The position numbers and the translations under genes were made by a program. Shown piece after piece: positions 14,945 through 22,696 of a DNA stretch of 23,362 nt (position 1 is its first letter; each line of letters opens with the position of its first letter). Location: NCBI GenBank assembly GCA_002691885.1, contig NZJB01000024.1, forward strand, positions 1 through 23,362, given 5' to 3'. This DNA comes from Gammaproteobacteria bacterium. Its GTDB lineage: Bacteria > Pseudomonadota > Gammaproteobacteria > Pseudomonadales > Pseudohongiellaceae. The notes under the pieces are model-generated. The model was not told the origin of the DNA and did not search any database. It saw only the letters and a program-made list of their open reading frames with translations.

Positions 14945-16606
14945 ATGCGCAAATTTTTGACCCTCATCACCGCGATTTGTTTCGCCACATCTGGCTCCTG
15001 GAGTCTGGCACAGGAGGGTGAGCCAGTTGCCATCAAGATACCGGGCAGTGGTACCTATACTGCCCCTATCTCGACTGACTTAGCCGAAGCGCAGGCCTTT
15101 TTTGATCAAGGTTTGAGAATGGCGTGGAGCTTTTATTTTCCCGAATCCATTGCGTCTTATCAGGAAGCTTCGAGGTTAGATCCTCAGCACCCCATGCCTT
15201 ATTGGGGACTGGCACATGCCATTGGTCCGAATCCGAACAGTAGGTACGTGGGCTTGCCTGACGACCCTCAAGGAACCGGGCTCGAGGCGATCCGGATGGC
15301 GCTGGAGTTGGCTAACAATGCTACGGAAAAAGAGCGTGACATGATCAACGCGCTGTTTGTGCTCTACAACAAGGATGCGATAGCGGACGATCGGGAGCGC
15401 GATTTCGCCTATCTGGACGCGATGCGTGAGCTTCATGAAAAGTATCCAACCGATCCCGACATTGCCACCGTGTACGGTGAGTCTTACATGAATACAACTC
15501 GATGGGACTACTGGAACGAAGATGGCACGCCAAAGCCCGGTACGGCTGAAGCCAAAGCGGCATTTGAAGCTGCCATGGCGGTATCGCATGACCATCCTGG
15601 GGCCAATCACCTTTACATCCATCTGATGGAAATGTCATCAGAGCCTGAACTTGCTATGCCGTCCGCGCAAAAGCTGGAGGCCTCTGTGCCTATTTCCGGT
15701 CACATGGTGCATATGCCGGGGCACATCTATTTACGGGTCGGTGAGTACGAGAAAGCAATCGATATCAATGAACGCTCCCAAATTGTTGACGACCAGTTTG
15801 CGGAAATCTGGGGAGACACTAATTTCCCGATGATCGGAACCTATCCACTGTCACACAAAATTCATAAACCGCACGCGCTGGATTTTGTGCGATACGCCAA
15901 CATGCTGCAGGGAAATTATGATTCGGCGTATGAAGCCGCAGCCAAAAACGCAGGTAACCGTTTGCCGGGACAGGGCGCTGATAAAACAATCGCCCATGAG
16001 TGGGTCACTGATAAAGTCTTCGGGAAATGGGACAAAATCCATGCGGAAAACCAGGCAAATTTAGAGAAAGCAGTGACTCCGTATCTGAAGGGCATGTGGG
16101 CTTACGTTATGGGTAGCGCGCATGTTGCCAAGGGCCATATGGGGCCTGCTGAGGCTCAGGTTCAGGTGATCCGGGATGCGATCGCTTCTCCCGACGTTGA
16201 TGAATCAGGTGTTGGCCCAACCCCCGCGTCGCATGTCCTCAATCTTGCGATGCACGCGCTGATGGGTGAGCTCGAAGAGGCCAATGGAAATCTTGATGCC
16301 GCGATTGCTCATTACGGCCACGCCGTCGGCTTTCAGGAAAATCTTAACTACACCGAGCCGCCTGACTGGAGTCAGTCGATGCGCTTGTATCAGGGTGCCG
16401 CCTTAATTCAAGCCGGAAAAGCCGAAGAAGCCGAGGATGTCTATCTCAAGGATCTACAGTGGAATCAGCAGAATGGCTGGTCTACCTTCGGCCTGTATCA
16501 GGCGCTGGAAGCGCAGGGAAAAGATCAGGAAGCTTTGGTTATCAAGCGGCAGTTTGACTCCTTCTGGCGCAATGCAGATGTGGAGCTGACCCGCTCACGC
16601 ATCTGA
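14945..16606 (+). CDS. Secreted tetratricopeptide-repeat protein of unknown function
   Basis: The 553-residue product starts with a signal peptide (MRKFLTLITAICFATSGSWSLAQ) and is then mostly alpha-helical repeats. TPR-like units include AQAFFDQGLRMAWSFYFPES with its partner helix (about 43-85), HMPGHIYLRVGEYEKAID (about 255), GELEEANGNLDAAIAHYGHA (about 440) and QAGKAEEAEDVYLKDL near the C-terminus. A His-rich patch, SGHMVHMPGHIY, could bind a metal, but this is speculative. TPR proteins act in protein-protein contacts; no partner can be named. A strong GGAGGAAG ribosome-binding site precedes the ATG, and TATACT at 14853 may be a -10 element although no good -35 was seen. It is divergent from the selenoprotein candidate and convergent with the amine dehydrogenase operon. 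Confidence 0.85.
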   Translation: MRKFLTLITAICFATSGSWSLAQEGEPVAIKIPGSGTYTAPISTDLAEAQAFFDQGLRMAWSFYFPESIASYQEASRLDPQHPMPYWGLAHAIGPNPNSRYVGLPDDPQGTGLEAIRMALELANNATEKERDMINALFVLYNKDAIADDRERDFAYLDAMRELHEKYPTDPDIATVYGESYMNTTRWDYWNEDGTPKPGTAEAKAAFEAAMAVSHDHPGANHLYIHLMEMSSEPELAMPSAQKLEASVPISGHMVHMPGHIYLRVGEYEKAIDINERSQIVDDQFAEIWGDTNFPMIGTYPLSHKIHKPHALDFVRYANMLQGNYDSAYEAAAKNAGNRLPGQGADKTIAHEWVTDKVFGKWDKIHAENQANLEKAVTPYLKGMWAYVMGSAHVAKGHMGPAEAQVQVIRDAIASPDVDESGVGPTPASHVLNLAMHALMGELEEANGNLDAAIAHYGHAVGFQENLNYTEPPDWSQSMRLYQGAALIQAGKAEEAEDVYLKDLQWNQQNGWSTFGLYQALEAQGKDQEALVIKRQFDSFWRNADVELTRSRI

Positions 16607-16651
16607 CGCTCGGCCTGGCGCTGAACAATCACGTCGAGCTTTGTTACTTTC

Positions 16652-16682
16652 AAAGGCGTTTGAATCAGATTCGAGCGCCTTT
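16652..16682. terminator. Bidirectional transcription terminator (15-bp inverted repeat)
   Basis: The arms 16652-16666 and 16668-16682 pair over 15 positions, two of them G-T, starting AAAGGCG and ending CGCCTTT, so the RNA reads A-rich into and U-rich out of the stem in both directions. It sits between the convergent TPR gene and the cytochrome end of the amine dehydrogenase operon, as expected for a shared terminator. Confidence 0.75.
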
Positions 16683-16786
16683 AGTATGCCCGGACCACTT
16701 GTACATCGGTTGTGTACGGTGTCGAATGACCCGGGCTACAGGGACGGCAGGATTTAATCGTGCAGGCCACTGGCCAATGTCAGCAG

Positions 16787-17224
16787 TCAGTCTATGGTCG
16801 TGCCTAGCAGTGACTGTCTGACTTTGAGCGGGTTGGCCAGGCGCGTCGCTCTGCCACTGACTACTTCCTCGGCGCTGAATGGACGGAAGTCTTGGAGCTC
16901 AGGATAAAATTCGGCGATCAGCCAGTTCATCAACTCAGCCATTTCTCGCGGGGTTACGGGCGTATCAGTAACCCCGGGTACTCGCAGCATGTAGCGACGA
17001 CCGGTTTCCGATCTCAGCAGTTTATCCAGGTTCTTCCGTAGATCAGGGACTTCTGGTGGATCGCCTGAGCCGTCCTCAATGTGACAGCCTGAGCAGTGCA
17101 ACAGATAGGAGAAGGCGGGAGGGTTGGTCCACTTTTGCTCAGCGGCGACAAGATTCGCGCAGCCCGCGATCACTATCAGCAGGTAGCAGCCGGCTCGCCC
17201 CAATCTGCCTCTCAGCGAAAACAT
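16787..17224 (-). CDS. Small periplasmic mono-haem cytochrome c (second of a tandem pair)
   Basis: The 145-residue product has an N-terminal hydrophobic export segment and one haem-binding motif, CSGCH (44-48), followed by DGSGDPPEVPDLRK and RRYMLRVPGV, where Met79 is a candidate sixth ligand 31 residues after the haem His. The C-terminal half is EMAELMNWLIAEFYP and FSAEEVVSGR. It is paralogous to the upstream cytochrome, with the same spacing of haem motif and Met. Its ATG comes one base after the stop of that gene. Placement at the end of the amine dehydrogenase operon suggests an electron-transfer role between the TTQ enzyme and the respiratory chain, or a part in enzyme maturation; neither can be read directly. 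Confidence 0.87.
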   Translation of the reverse strand: MFSLRGRLGRAGCYLLIVIAGCANLVAAEQKWTNPPAFSYLLHCSGCHIEDGSGDPPEVPDLRKNLDKLLRSETGRRYMLRVPGVTDTPVTPREMAELMNWLIAEFYPELQDFRPFSAEEVVSGRATRLANPLKVRQSLLGTTID

Positions 17225-17225
17225 C

Positions 17226-17630
17226 TCAATAGCTCGCGAGCAGTTCGAGACGTTCTTTGATGGGGTCTTTCATCGGGCGCTTTCGCCCCTCTATGACTTC
17301 TGCTGCTGTAAAAGGCGGAGAGTCTGTCTCTCCCTGATAAAAAGTGCCTACAATCCAGTTAAGCAAATCTGCTACTTCTTCTGCCGATCCCGGCGCACCA
17401 ATGACTCCGGGGACCCGCAGCATAAAATCGCGGCCAGCCGGGCTTCCAATCAAATAGCTTAGATCGTCTCGCAGGCTCGGCACTTCAGGGGGCAGCCCGG
17501 AACCATCATACTGATGACATCCCACACAGAATTGAAGAAAGAAAAATTTAGGGCTGGTTTGGGCCCCAACCGTCTGTGCCCCCATCATGAGCAGGTAGGC
17601 GACCGCAGAAGTTACTAGAACCCTGTGCAC
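17226..17630 (-). CDS. Small periplasmic mono-haem cytochrome c (first of a tandem pair)
   Basis: From GTG 17630 the product is 134 residues: a signal peptide (VTSAVAYLLMMGAQTVGAQ), one haem motif CVGCH (35-39), DGSGLPPEVPSLRDDL, RDFMLRVPGV with Met70 as a likely axial ligand, and a C-terminal AEEVADLLNWIVGTFY helix. The longer reading from 17720 overlaps the light-chain gene and gives a non-signal-like N-terminus, so GTG 17630 is preferred; AGGA lies 8 bases ahead, inside the end of the light-chain gene. It begins 2 bases after the light-chain stop. It is a natural candidate for electron acceptor of the amine dehydrogenase in place of amicyanin or azurin, which is inference from position. 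Confidence 0.87.
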   Translation of the reverse strand: MHRVLVTSAVAYLLMMGAQTVGAQTSPKFFFLQFCVGCHQYDGSGLPPEVPSLRDDLSYLIGSPAGRDFMLRVPGVIGAPGSAEEVADLLNWIVGTFYQGETDSPPFTAAEVIEGRKRPMKDPIKERLELLASY

Positions 17631-17632
17631 CG

Positions 17633-18196
17633 CTACTGTCCTGCGACGTTGCTTTCTTCCACACCCATGATGCGCGCCAGCGTACAGTGATAAGCATGGC
17701 TGGTTGAGCCAAAACACCACAATATACTGTTCGATTTGCCCGGATAATAAACCGGGCGATCTCCCTCAGAGCGATGACAGCCACAGCGCCCGCAGGCCGA
17801 CTTGCCGCAGCAATCATTATAGGAAATCAGATAATCGCGCCCATCACCCGGATTGTGACAGGTACCGACCCACGCGACTGTTGCAGTTTCTGATCCCGGA
17901 GGGCACTGGGTCACAGTGCCGCCGCAGCAGCTGCATGCCTGCCCGCTGAAAGCACAATATCGCCAGTATTCACAGGAATCGGGATTACCCATATCAGGTA
18001 TATCATCAGAGTTTTGTGCGTGTGCATCGCGCACTACCGGCAGTATGGGTAGGGCGCCCATGCAGGCGAGAAACGTCCCAAATTTACCCAAAAACGAGCG
18101 ACGTGATGTGCGCGAGGAAATGAACCGCACTGCACCATTGGTGGCGGCATCGAGATCCTTCAGTAACTGGTCAATCAACTGCTCACGCTTGTTCAT
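17633..18196 (-). CDS. aauA: TTQ-dependent amine dehydrogenase light chain (aromatic amine dehydrogenase-like)
   Basis: The 187-residue precursor has a long Tat-type leader (RTSRRSFLGKFG, residues 29-40) and a Cys-rich mature part. Trp109 (TVAWVGTC) and Trp160 (SILWCFG) are 51 apart, as required to form the tryptophan tryptophylquinone cofactor. Asp128 (YNDCCG) and Thr172 fall at the catalytic positions. All twelve structural Cys are present (75, 81, 88, 90, 98, 113, 129, 130, 138, 140, 161, 171), plus extra Cys91 and Cys135. Residue numbers equal those of Alcaligenes aromatic amine dehydrogenase, and HNPGDGRDYLISY resembles it more than methylamine dehydrogenase. Oddly, the active-site Asp expected at 84 is Ser (CAFSGQ). 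The enzyme deaminates primary amines to aldehydes in the periplasm. Its ATG overlaps the mauD-type stop. Confidence 0.93.
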   Translation of the reverse strand: MNKREQLIDQLLKDLDAATNGAVRFISSRTSRRSFLGKFGTFLACMGALPILPVVRDAHAQNSDDIPDMGNPDSCEYWRYCAFSGQACSCCGGTVTQCPPGSETATVAWVGTCHNPGDGRDYLISYNDCCGKSACGRCGCHRSEGDRPVYYPGKSNSILWCFGSTSHAYHCTLARIMGVEESNVAGQ

Positions 18197-18798
18197 GCCT
18201 GTTCTCCGAGTAATTCTTCTTTTACTAAGTAATCTTGTATCGATTCATAACCGGAGCGCATCGATTCAACAAGACTCTCAAGATGTTCACGGCTGTTAAC
18301 CAGCCCTTTTGAGCGTAATACGCCCTGCTCATCAATCAGCACTGCATAAGGCAGTTTGCTGACTTCAAACTTCATTCCTAATTCCAATGAAACGACATAG
18401 GGGTAATCTTCGATATTCATTTTGCTGACATAATCTGCGTGCTTTTGCACTTCTCCACCATCACTGCCAAAAACCAAAGAAAGTTTCTCACTTCTTGCCA
18501 TGGATTTGGCTGTTGGCACCAGTTCCTGACAAACCGGACAGGTAGGTGAGACAAATAGCAGGAGCTGGGGTAGCTTTCGTGTACCTCCTAACTCCAGCGG
18601 GGTGCCATTCAGGTCGGGTATCGATAATAAGGGTGCCGGTTCACCTACTTTAGGTCCAGCTGTCGTCATCAGCGCACCCGCCGGCGCGAGTCTTGTGTGC
18701 AGAACGCCGATTTGGCGCGCCAAAGCAAATACCGCAACGACTAGAACCAGAACGACCAGCGCTAACATAATGACTATCTCGGCAAGATAATTATCCAT
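18193..18798 (-). CDS. aauD: MauD-type thioredoxin-like protein for amine dehydrogenase maturation
   Basis: The 201-residue protein has one N-terminal membrane helix (about 8-26) and a periplasmic thioredoxin fold with CPVC at Cys87-Cys90 in LFVSPTCPVCQELVP, and a cis-Pro context KLPYAVLIDEQG near residue 152. MauD proteins are required for stable light chain, which contains six disulfides; a role as disulfide oxidase or isomerase is accepted for the family. It overlaps the light-chain start by 4 bases (ATGA) and starts 3 bases after the mauE-type gene, so the operon order is that of mau and aau clusters. The symbol follows the aromatic amine dehydrogenase naming because of the light-chain similarity. 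Confidence 0.93.
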   Translation of the reverse strand: MDNYLAEIVIMLALVVLVLVVAVFALARQIGVLHTRLAPAGALMTTAGPKVGEPAPLLSIPDLNGTPLELGGTRKLPQLLLFVSPTCPVCQELVPTAKSMARSEKLSLVFGSDGGEVQKHADYVSKMNIEDYPYVVSLELGMKFEVSKLPYAVLIDEQGVLRSKGLVNSREHLESLVESMRSGYESIQDYLVKEELLGEQA

Positions 18799-18801
18799 GG
18801 C

Positions 18802-19326
18802 TTATCCTCCTGCTTTTGGAGAAATCTGATTACGGACCAGCTGTTCAACGAGCAGATATGTACCGCAGAGCACGGCAAGCATCAGCGTTAGCAGTATAAA
18901 GTCTGCCCAAACCAAAGCTCTGTCAGTATTCGGTAGGACCAAAAGCAGGCAGCCAATAATGAGCGCGGCATTCCGCAAAAGAAGCCAGTATGAGAGGATT
19001 TGCTGTTGACCACCGCAGCCGCAATCGATGTTATCCCTGCCCCGTAGGATATTCATTGCCATAGCAACTGTGTATGAAGTGAGCAGTCCAGCCGCCAGAA
19101 CCGCTGCCCACGTTCTAGTAAAGGGCATCAGAATCAGAAAAAAAACAGCCATTTCCGCTAAGGGTATCGCCCGCGCCAGACTAGGGAGAAGGGCAGACGG
19201 CACGAGCTCATAGGCTGCGAGCTGGGCCCTGAACCGGCTCGGCGAGTTCAGCTTATGCTTTGCAGCCGTGAAAAACAGCAGGGCTAGTGATGCGGATAGT
19301 ACAAGAACCGTCAAGGGATCAATCAT
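18802..19326 (-). CDS. aauE: MauE-type integral membrane protein for amine dehydrogenase maturation
   Basis: The 174-residue product is almost entirely hydrophobic, with four or five predicted membrane spans (about 5-22, 52-70, 73-92, 112-130 and 138-160). The motif NILRGRDNIDCGCGG carries Cys102 and Cys104, the conserved pair of MauE/DoxX-related proteins and also of VKOR-like redox membrane proteins. MauE works with MauD in forming light-chain disulfides, probably by passing electrons from MauD to the membrane; the mechanism is inferred. It follows the heavy-chain gene by 13 bases and precedes mauD by 3. Confidence 0.92.
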   Translation of the reverse strand: MIDPLTVLVLSASLALLFFTAAKHKLNSPSRFRAQLAAYELVPSALLPSLARAIPLAEMAVFFLILMPFTRTWAAVLAAGLLTSYTVAMAMNILRGRDNIDCGCGGQQQILSYWLLLRNAALIIGCLLLVLPNTDRALVWADFILLTLMLAVLCGTYLLVEQLVRNQISPKAGG

Positions 19327-19339
19327 TTACTGCTTACCC

Positions 19340-20479
19340 TTAGTCTCCGTAAAGATTTTGAATGGTGCCTGACAGATCTTCAATGGTTCTGATCAGCCGG
19401 CCGGTGACCGGTTCGCGGACCTGAATGGTGCCGCTTACTGCAAGCAGAAGCAGGGGATTTTCATCTTGAGTCATTTGGACGCTGGTCACAGTCTCGTCGT
19501 CATCGAGTGTGATTCGGTAACCGCGACGCTGCGAGCGGGTTGAGAACACCCAGACTTCGGTACCTGAATCTTCAAAGGATTCTTGCCCGCCTCCCTGATG
19601 CATTACCACTGCGAGAACCTCCGCTTCGCTGTTTAGTGCGTAGGCTTGGTTGCCACCCAGACGCCAGTCGTCGTCACTAGACAACGGCATCCCGTTACGG
19701 TCGGTGGCGTCAGTATCCGGCGGATTAATTGACCAGCCGTCACTAATACTTATTTGTCCGTTTTCAACCGCCGCTTCATGGACCCTTCCGTTCATGGTCA
19801 TGAAAACCCATCCGTCGTCGCTCGGCACGGCATAGTCAAGCACGGGGTCCTCGAACAGATCAAAGAACACCTCGCTGCTTGAGCGGGAAGTTTCTTCACC
19901 GTTTTCATTCAGTCCCACATATTGCACAGTGCCATCTGCGCATGAGGAAATAAAGCCACGGTCGGCCGGATAAATACCGGCACAGTTAGGTGTTGAAATC
20001 TCGGTGACGAATTCACTGCTGTCCAAATCCACGATCGAAACTGAAATCGCCGGCGTGATGTTCCAGACGCCAATAAACTGCTCGTTGATAAGGCCAATCA
20101 TGCCGGGATTTCCGATGCCGGCTGCCTTGGGCGGAATTTCAACCTCTTCAACAGGGAGGGTGGTGGCGGTGTCGAAACCAATCACAACATCAGTGCGGTC
20201 GCCGTAGGTGCCGCGGCTGTAAAAAGAGCCATAGGCGTAGATCCGATCACGTGTCATCGCGGGACGGACGGCAGGGGTAAAGTTAGATATGTCCAGGGTG
20301 CCGCCGACTTTGCCGGTGTCTGCGTTCAACAGGTAGGCGATCCCGCGGCCTCTCACGGATACCCAGTGCGGGCCAGTTTCCGGCATATCGAGGGCATCTC
20401 CAAGAACCGTATCCCACTGTGCACTGGCGGTTGCAGCCGAAGTCAGAACGAGAATCGCAGTAAGCAGACGCATTGCCAT
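19340..20479 (-). CDS. aauB: Amine dehydrogenase heavy chain (seven-bladed beta-propeller)
   Basis: The 379-residue precursor has a signal peptide cleaved near ASA-QW (residue 20) and repeated propeller-type strands, for example DMPETGPHWVSVRGRGIAYLL, NADTGKVGGTLDISNF, GFISSCADGTVQYV and EVWVFSTRSQRRGYRI. These match the heavy chain of methylamine and aromatic amine dehydrogenases, which holds two light chains and shapes the substrate channel. The protein is strongly acidic. GGAGG lies 7 bases before the ATG. It is the first gene of the operon; the order heavy chain, E, D, light chain is the aauBEDA/mauBEDA order with mauF and mauG missing. Substrate class (aromatic or aliphatic amine) cannot be read from this subunit by eye. 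Confidence 0.92.
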   Translation of the reverse strand: MAMRLLTAILVLTSAATASAQWDTVLGDALDMPETGPHWVSVRGRGIAYLLNADTGKVGGTLDISNFTPAVRPAMTRDRIYAYGSFYSRGTYGDRTDVVIGFDTATTLPVEEVEIPPKAAGIGNPGMIGLINEQFIGVWNITPAISVSIVDLDSSEFVTEISTPNCAGIYPADRGFISSCADGTVQYVGLNENGEETSRSSSEVFFDLFEDPVLDYAVPSDDGWVFMTMNGRVHEAAVENGQISISDGWSINPPDTDATDRNGMPLSSDDDWRLGGNQAYALNSEAEVLAVVMHQGGGQESFEDSGTEVWVFSTRSQRRGYRITLDDDETVTSVQMTQDENPLLLLAVSGTIQVREPVTGRLIRTIEDLSGTIQNLYGD

Positions 20480-20848
20480 GTTGTACCTCCGAGAAAGTGG
20501 TTCATCAACACTGAGCCGAGCTGTTCAAACCTGAATCAGCGCACGGGATGCCAAGCATAGTTGTTACGCTCACACCTGCTGCTGGAAATTCAGCTCTTAG
20601 CAAACCCCGACCCCCATTTGAAGACCTGAGCGGATGAGTGTCAAGGTTATCAGTGCGCATCCGGATTAATTTATCCGAAGCCTGGCTCTTGGCATCTGCT
20701 GGAAAGAGCGATTTTTGTGGCTCGGCGGCGCTAACCCCACTCATCTTTCAGAATCTAAAGCAAACCCGGCCAAATTTGTTCTGGTTAGCAATACGGCCGA
20801 TACTTCGACTATTATCGGCAGCTCATTAACCTCGCGCGAACCAGGGAC
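20480..20848. other. Divergent intergenic region between the amine dehydrogenase operon and a GNAT gene
   Basis: These 369 bases must hold the promoter of the minus-strand amine dehydrogenase operon and that of the plus-strand acetyltransferase gene. No convincing ORF was found. A small inverted repeat (CGGAT and ATCCG arms around 20661-20676) could be a regulator site, but it is short. No clear -35/-10 pair was identified for the operon side. Confidence 0.5.
20776..20804 (+). promoter_or_regulatory. Possible sigma-70 promoter for the GNAT gene
   Basis: TTGTTC (20776-20781) and GATACT (20799-20804) are separated by 17 bases, 44 bases before the acetyltransferase ATG. Each hexamer matches the consensus only partly, so this is a weak prediction. 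Confidence 0.33.
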
Positions 20849-21343
20849 ATGACTGTGTGTATTCGGCAAGCGACGGATTCAGATTTTGATCAGATCTGGC
20901 CGATTTTTAGCGACGTGGTGTCCGCAGGCGAGACCTACGGGTACCGAACTGATACCGACAAGGCACAGGCAAAACATCTGTGGATGCAGTACCCGAGAGT
21001 CACCTATGTTGCTGAAGAGGGCGAGCGTATTCTGGGCACTTATTATCTAAAAACCAATCATGATGGCCCGGGGGGGCATGTCTGCAACTGCGGTTATATG
21101 GTGGCATTAGCGGCGCGTGGCCGCGGTCTCGCGACGCGAATGTGTGTGCACTCCCAGCAGGAAGCAATCAGTATGGGTTACCGGGCGATGCAGTTTAATC
21201 TTGTGGTAGCCAGCAATGAGGGGGCTGTCCGGCTCTGGACTAAGCTCGGCTTTGCGACGGTGGGCCGGCTTCCTGGCGCCTTTGCGCACCCGAAGTTAGG
21301 GTATGTTGATGCCCTGGTCATGTACAAATGGCTCGCGGCATGA
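20849..21343 (+). CDS. GNAT-family N-acetyltransferase
   Basis: The 164-residue product opens IRQATDSDFDQIWPIF, typical of GNAT folds, and carries the acetyl-CoA pyrophosphate-binding segment AARGRGLATRM (about residues 89-99) followed by the V-shaped strand region FNLVVASNEGAVRLWTKLGF. Such enzymes move an acetyl group from acetyl-CoA to an amine of a small molecule or protein. The length is typical of a single domain. Its substrate is not recognisable. It is divergent from the amine dehydrogenase operon, and no link beyond adjacency is seen. Confidence 0.9.
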   Translation: MTVCIRQATDSDFDQIWPIFSDVVSAGETYGYRTDTDKAQAKHLWMQYPRVTYVAEEGERILGTYYLKTNHDGPGGHVCNCGYMVALAARGRGLATRMCVHSQQEAISMGYRAMQFNLVVASNEGAVRLWTKLGFATVGRLPGAFAHPKLGYVDALVMYKWLAA

Positions 21344-21402
21344 CAGTGCGGAAGTAAATGAAAAGAACTGAAAGCAACTGAAGGTAACAAAGGATAATGG
21401 CC

Positions 21403-21729
21403 ATGAAGCCTGTGGACATCAATCAGATACTCCAATCCCTGAGTGAGGGGCCAGCGGAGGGAGTGAGTCTAATGGCGCTCGCCCGGAGCACGGGGAAAAG
21501 ACTGCCAGAGCTGCAAAAGTTCCTGCAGACACACCGGGTCTGCTTCATTGAGACGGGTCAGACCAAATATAAACTCAATCCCAATCCGCCTATTAATGGG
21601 CTTCTGAAAAGTGCGCAGCTTGATATCAAGATACAGAGCGCAAAGAAGCGGCAGCAACAAATACTCAGTTGGGTGGTGGTATCGGCAGCAATCTTGGTGG
21701 CTTTCACGCTGCTCGGCGGCCTTGCCTGA
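21403..21729 (+). CDS. Small membrane-anchored protein of unknown function
   Basis: The product is 108 residues (110 from the alternative ATG at 21397). The N-terminal part, DINQILQSLSEGPAEGVSL and MALARSTGKRLPELQKFLQ, looks helical with a possible winged-helix layout and a beta strand near CFIETGQTKYKLNP. A basic linker (KSAKKRQQQ-like) leads to one C-terminal membrane segment, VVVSAAILVAFTLLGGLA. I do not recognise the family. AAAGGA is 8 bases before the ATG at 21403 but only 2 before 21397, so the later start is favoured. A cytoplasmic domain held on the inner membrane by a C-terminal tail anchor is the simplest reading. Confidence 0.66.
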   Translation: MKPVDINQILQSLSEGPAEGVSLMALARSTGKRLPELQKFLQTHRVCFIETGQTKYKLNPNPPINGLLKSAQLDIKIQSAKKRQQQILSWVVVSAAILVAFTLLGGLA

Positions 21730-21804
21730 TCAGACAGCACCCTGCCTGCGGGAGCAGAGGTCAGTACCGATCATCAGGCGCGTTTTGAGTCTTGTGTTTC
21801 AAGG

Positions 21805-21835
21805 CTGACAATTGCTCAGTTATTTCCGTTAAAAT
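21805..21835 (+). promoter_or_regulatory. Possible promoter of the dsbB-type gene
   Basis: CTGACA (21805-21810) and TAAAAT (21830-21835) are separated by 19 bases, longer than the usual 17, and lie about 45 bases before the GTG start. The hexamers are good and the spacing is poor, so support is low. Confidence 0.33.
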
Positions 21836-21879
21836 GCCCCGTAACTAAAGCGCTTACTGAATTTTCGAGGGACCGGCCC

Positions 21880-22404
21880 GTGAACAAGCTTTATCAACTC
21901 GGTGAAAACCGCCTTTTCTGGATTGCCGGAGCTTCGTACCTGGTGATCATGGAAGGAATCGCGCTGTACTATCAATATGGCCCGGGCATGTGGTACCCAT
22001 GCGCGCTCTGTGTGCAGGTCAGAGCCTGGGTGATGGGGTCGCTGATCTTTTCTGCCACCGGCTTGAGCCTGGTGAAGAAATTCTGGTGGCGCTGGATGTC
22101 GCTTAACCTGACTATTATGATGATGGCTGGCGCGCTGTACACCAGCTATTACGCCTATGGCGTGGAGCAAGGTACAGTGATCTCAAGTTGTACTGTCGGA
22201 GCCGGATTTCCAAAATTCATGCCCCTTGACCAATGGGTGCCGGTTTTGTTCGAGGCTCAGGGAATGTGCGGACAATCTCCACCGATGCCGCTGGGCGTTT
22301 CCATGGTCGAAGCCTTGCTGATTACACTGTCTGCACCGCTGCTCGTACTGGTTGCTCTGTGGGGAGTACACGTTCAGAAAATTGCGGCTGGTGAGGTGCA
22401 CTGA
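21880..22404 (+). CDS. DsbB-family disulfide bond formation protein
   Basis: The 174-residue membrane protein has four predicted helices and both Cys pairs of DsbB: Cys41 and Cys44 in WYPCALCVQVRAW and Cys104 and Cys130 in ISSCTVG and GMCGQSP. DsbB reoxidises the periplasmic thiol oxidase DsbA and passes electrons to quinone. The preserved Arg in CVQVRAW is the residue that interacts with quinone in E. coli DsbB. Translation starts at GTG 21880, with GAGGG about 8 bases ahead. It is not part of the amine dehydrogenase operon, but a light chain with six disulfides lies 3.7 kb away. It could be DsbB itself or a DsbI-like paralogue. Confidence 0.88.
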   Translation: MNKLYQLGENRLFWIAGASYLVIMEGIALYYQYGPGMWYPCALCVQVRAWVMGSLIFSATGLSLVKKFWWRWMSLNLTIMMMAGALYTSYYAYGVEQGTVISSCTVGAGFPKFMPLDQWVPVLFEAQGMCGQSPPMPLGVSMVEALLITLSAPLLVLVALWGVHVQKIAAGEVH

Positions 22405-22696
22405 ACCGACTGTTTACACAGGTGTAAGGGCAAACCTCCGGCGCTTCGACCGGGTCGTTCTGTGCGACGATAACGGCATAGGGTCAGACTGCCGGCTGCG
22501 CTTCTGGTTTGTTTTGATGCAGGTTTAGGAGTGTTGCCCGGCACGGTGGCAAGGTAACCAGCTTGCTACTCATGCTGATGGAGGAAGGTATCCCGGTTCT
22601 GCCTAACGAGAAACTATTGGCTGTCGCGGGACAAAGGGAGCCAGTTGCTTATTGTGCTGTTTTGGGCTCGCCGATCTGTCACTCAGAGGGATATGT
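22405..22696. other. Intergenic region between dsbB-type and sirtuin genes
   Basis: These 292 bases contain a perfect small palindrome, TTACAC-AG-GTGTAA (22414-22427), just after the dsbB-type stop. This could be an operator or a weak hairpin. A 42-codon ORF (ATG 22572 to TGA 22700) overlaps the sirtuin start, but it has no clear ribosome-binding site or family likeness and is probably chance. No other feature is seen. Confidence 0.45.

Noticed and set aside
17631..17720. Longer start of the first cytochrome c at 17720
   Set aside because: It overlaps the light-chain gene and hides a good signal peptide that begins at GTG 17630 with its own ribosome-binding site.
17633..20479. Methylamine dehydrogenase (mau) as the specific identity
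   Set aside because: The light-chain residue numbering, the extra Cys91 and the HNPGDGRDYLISY block fit the aromatic amine dehydrogenase branch better, and mauF, mauC and mauG are absent; substrate is still unproven.
21364..21384. Direct repeat of AACTGAA before the small membrane protein
   Set aside because: Only two short imperfect copies, with no array structure; likely low-complexity leader sequence.
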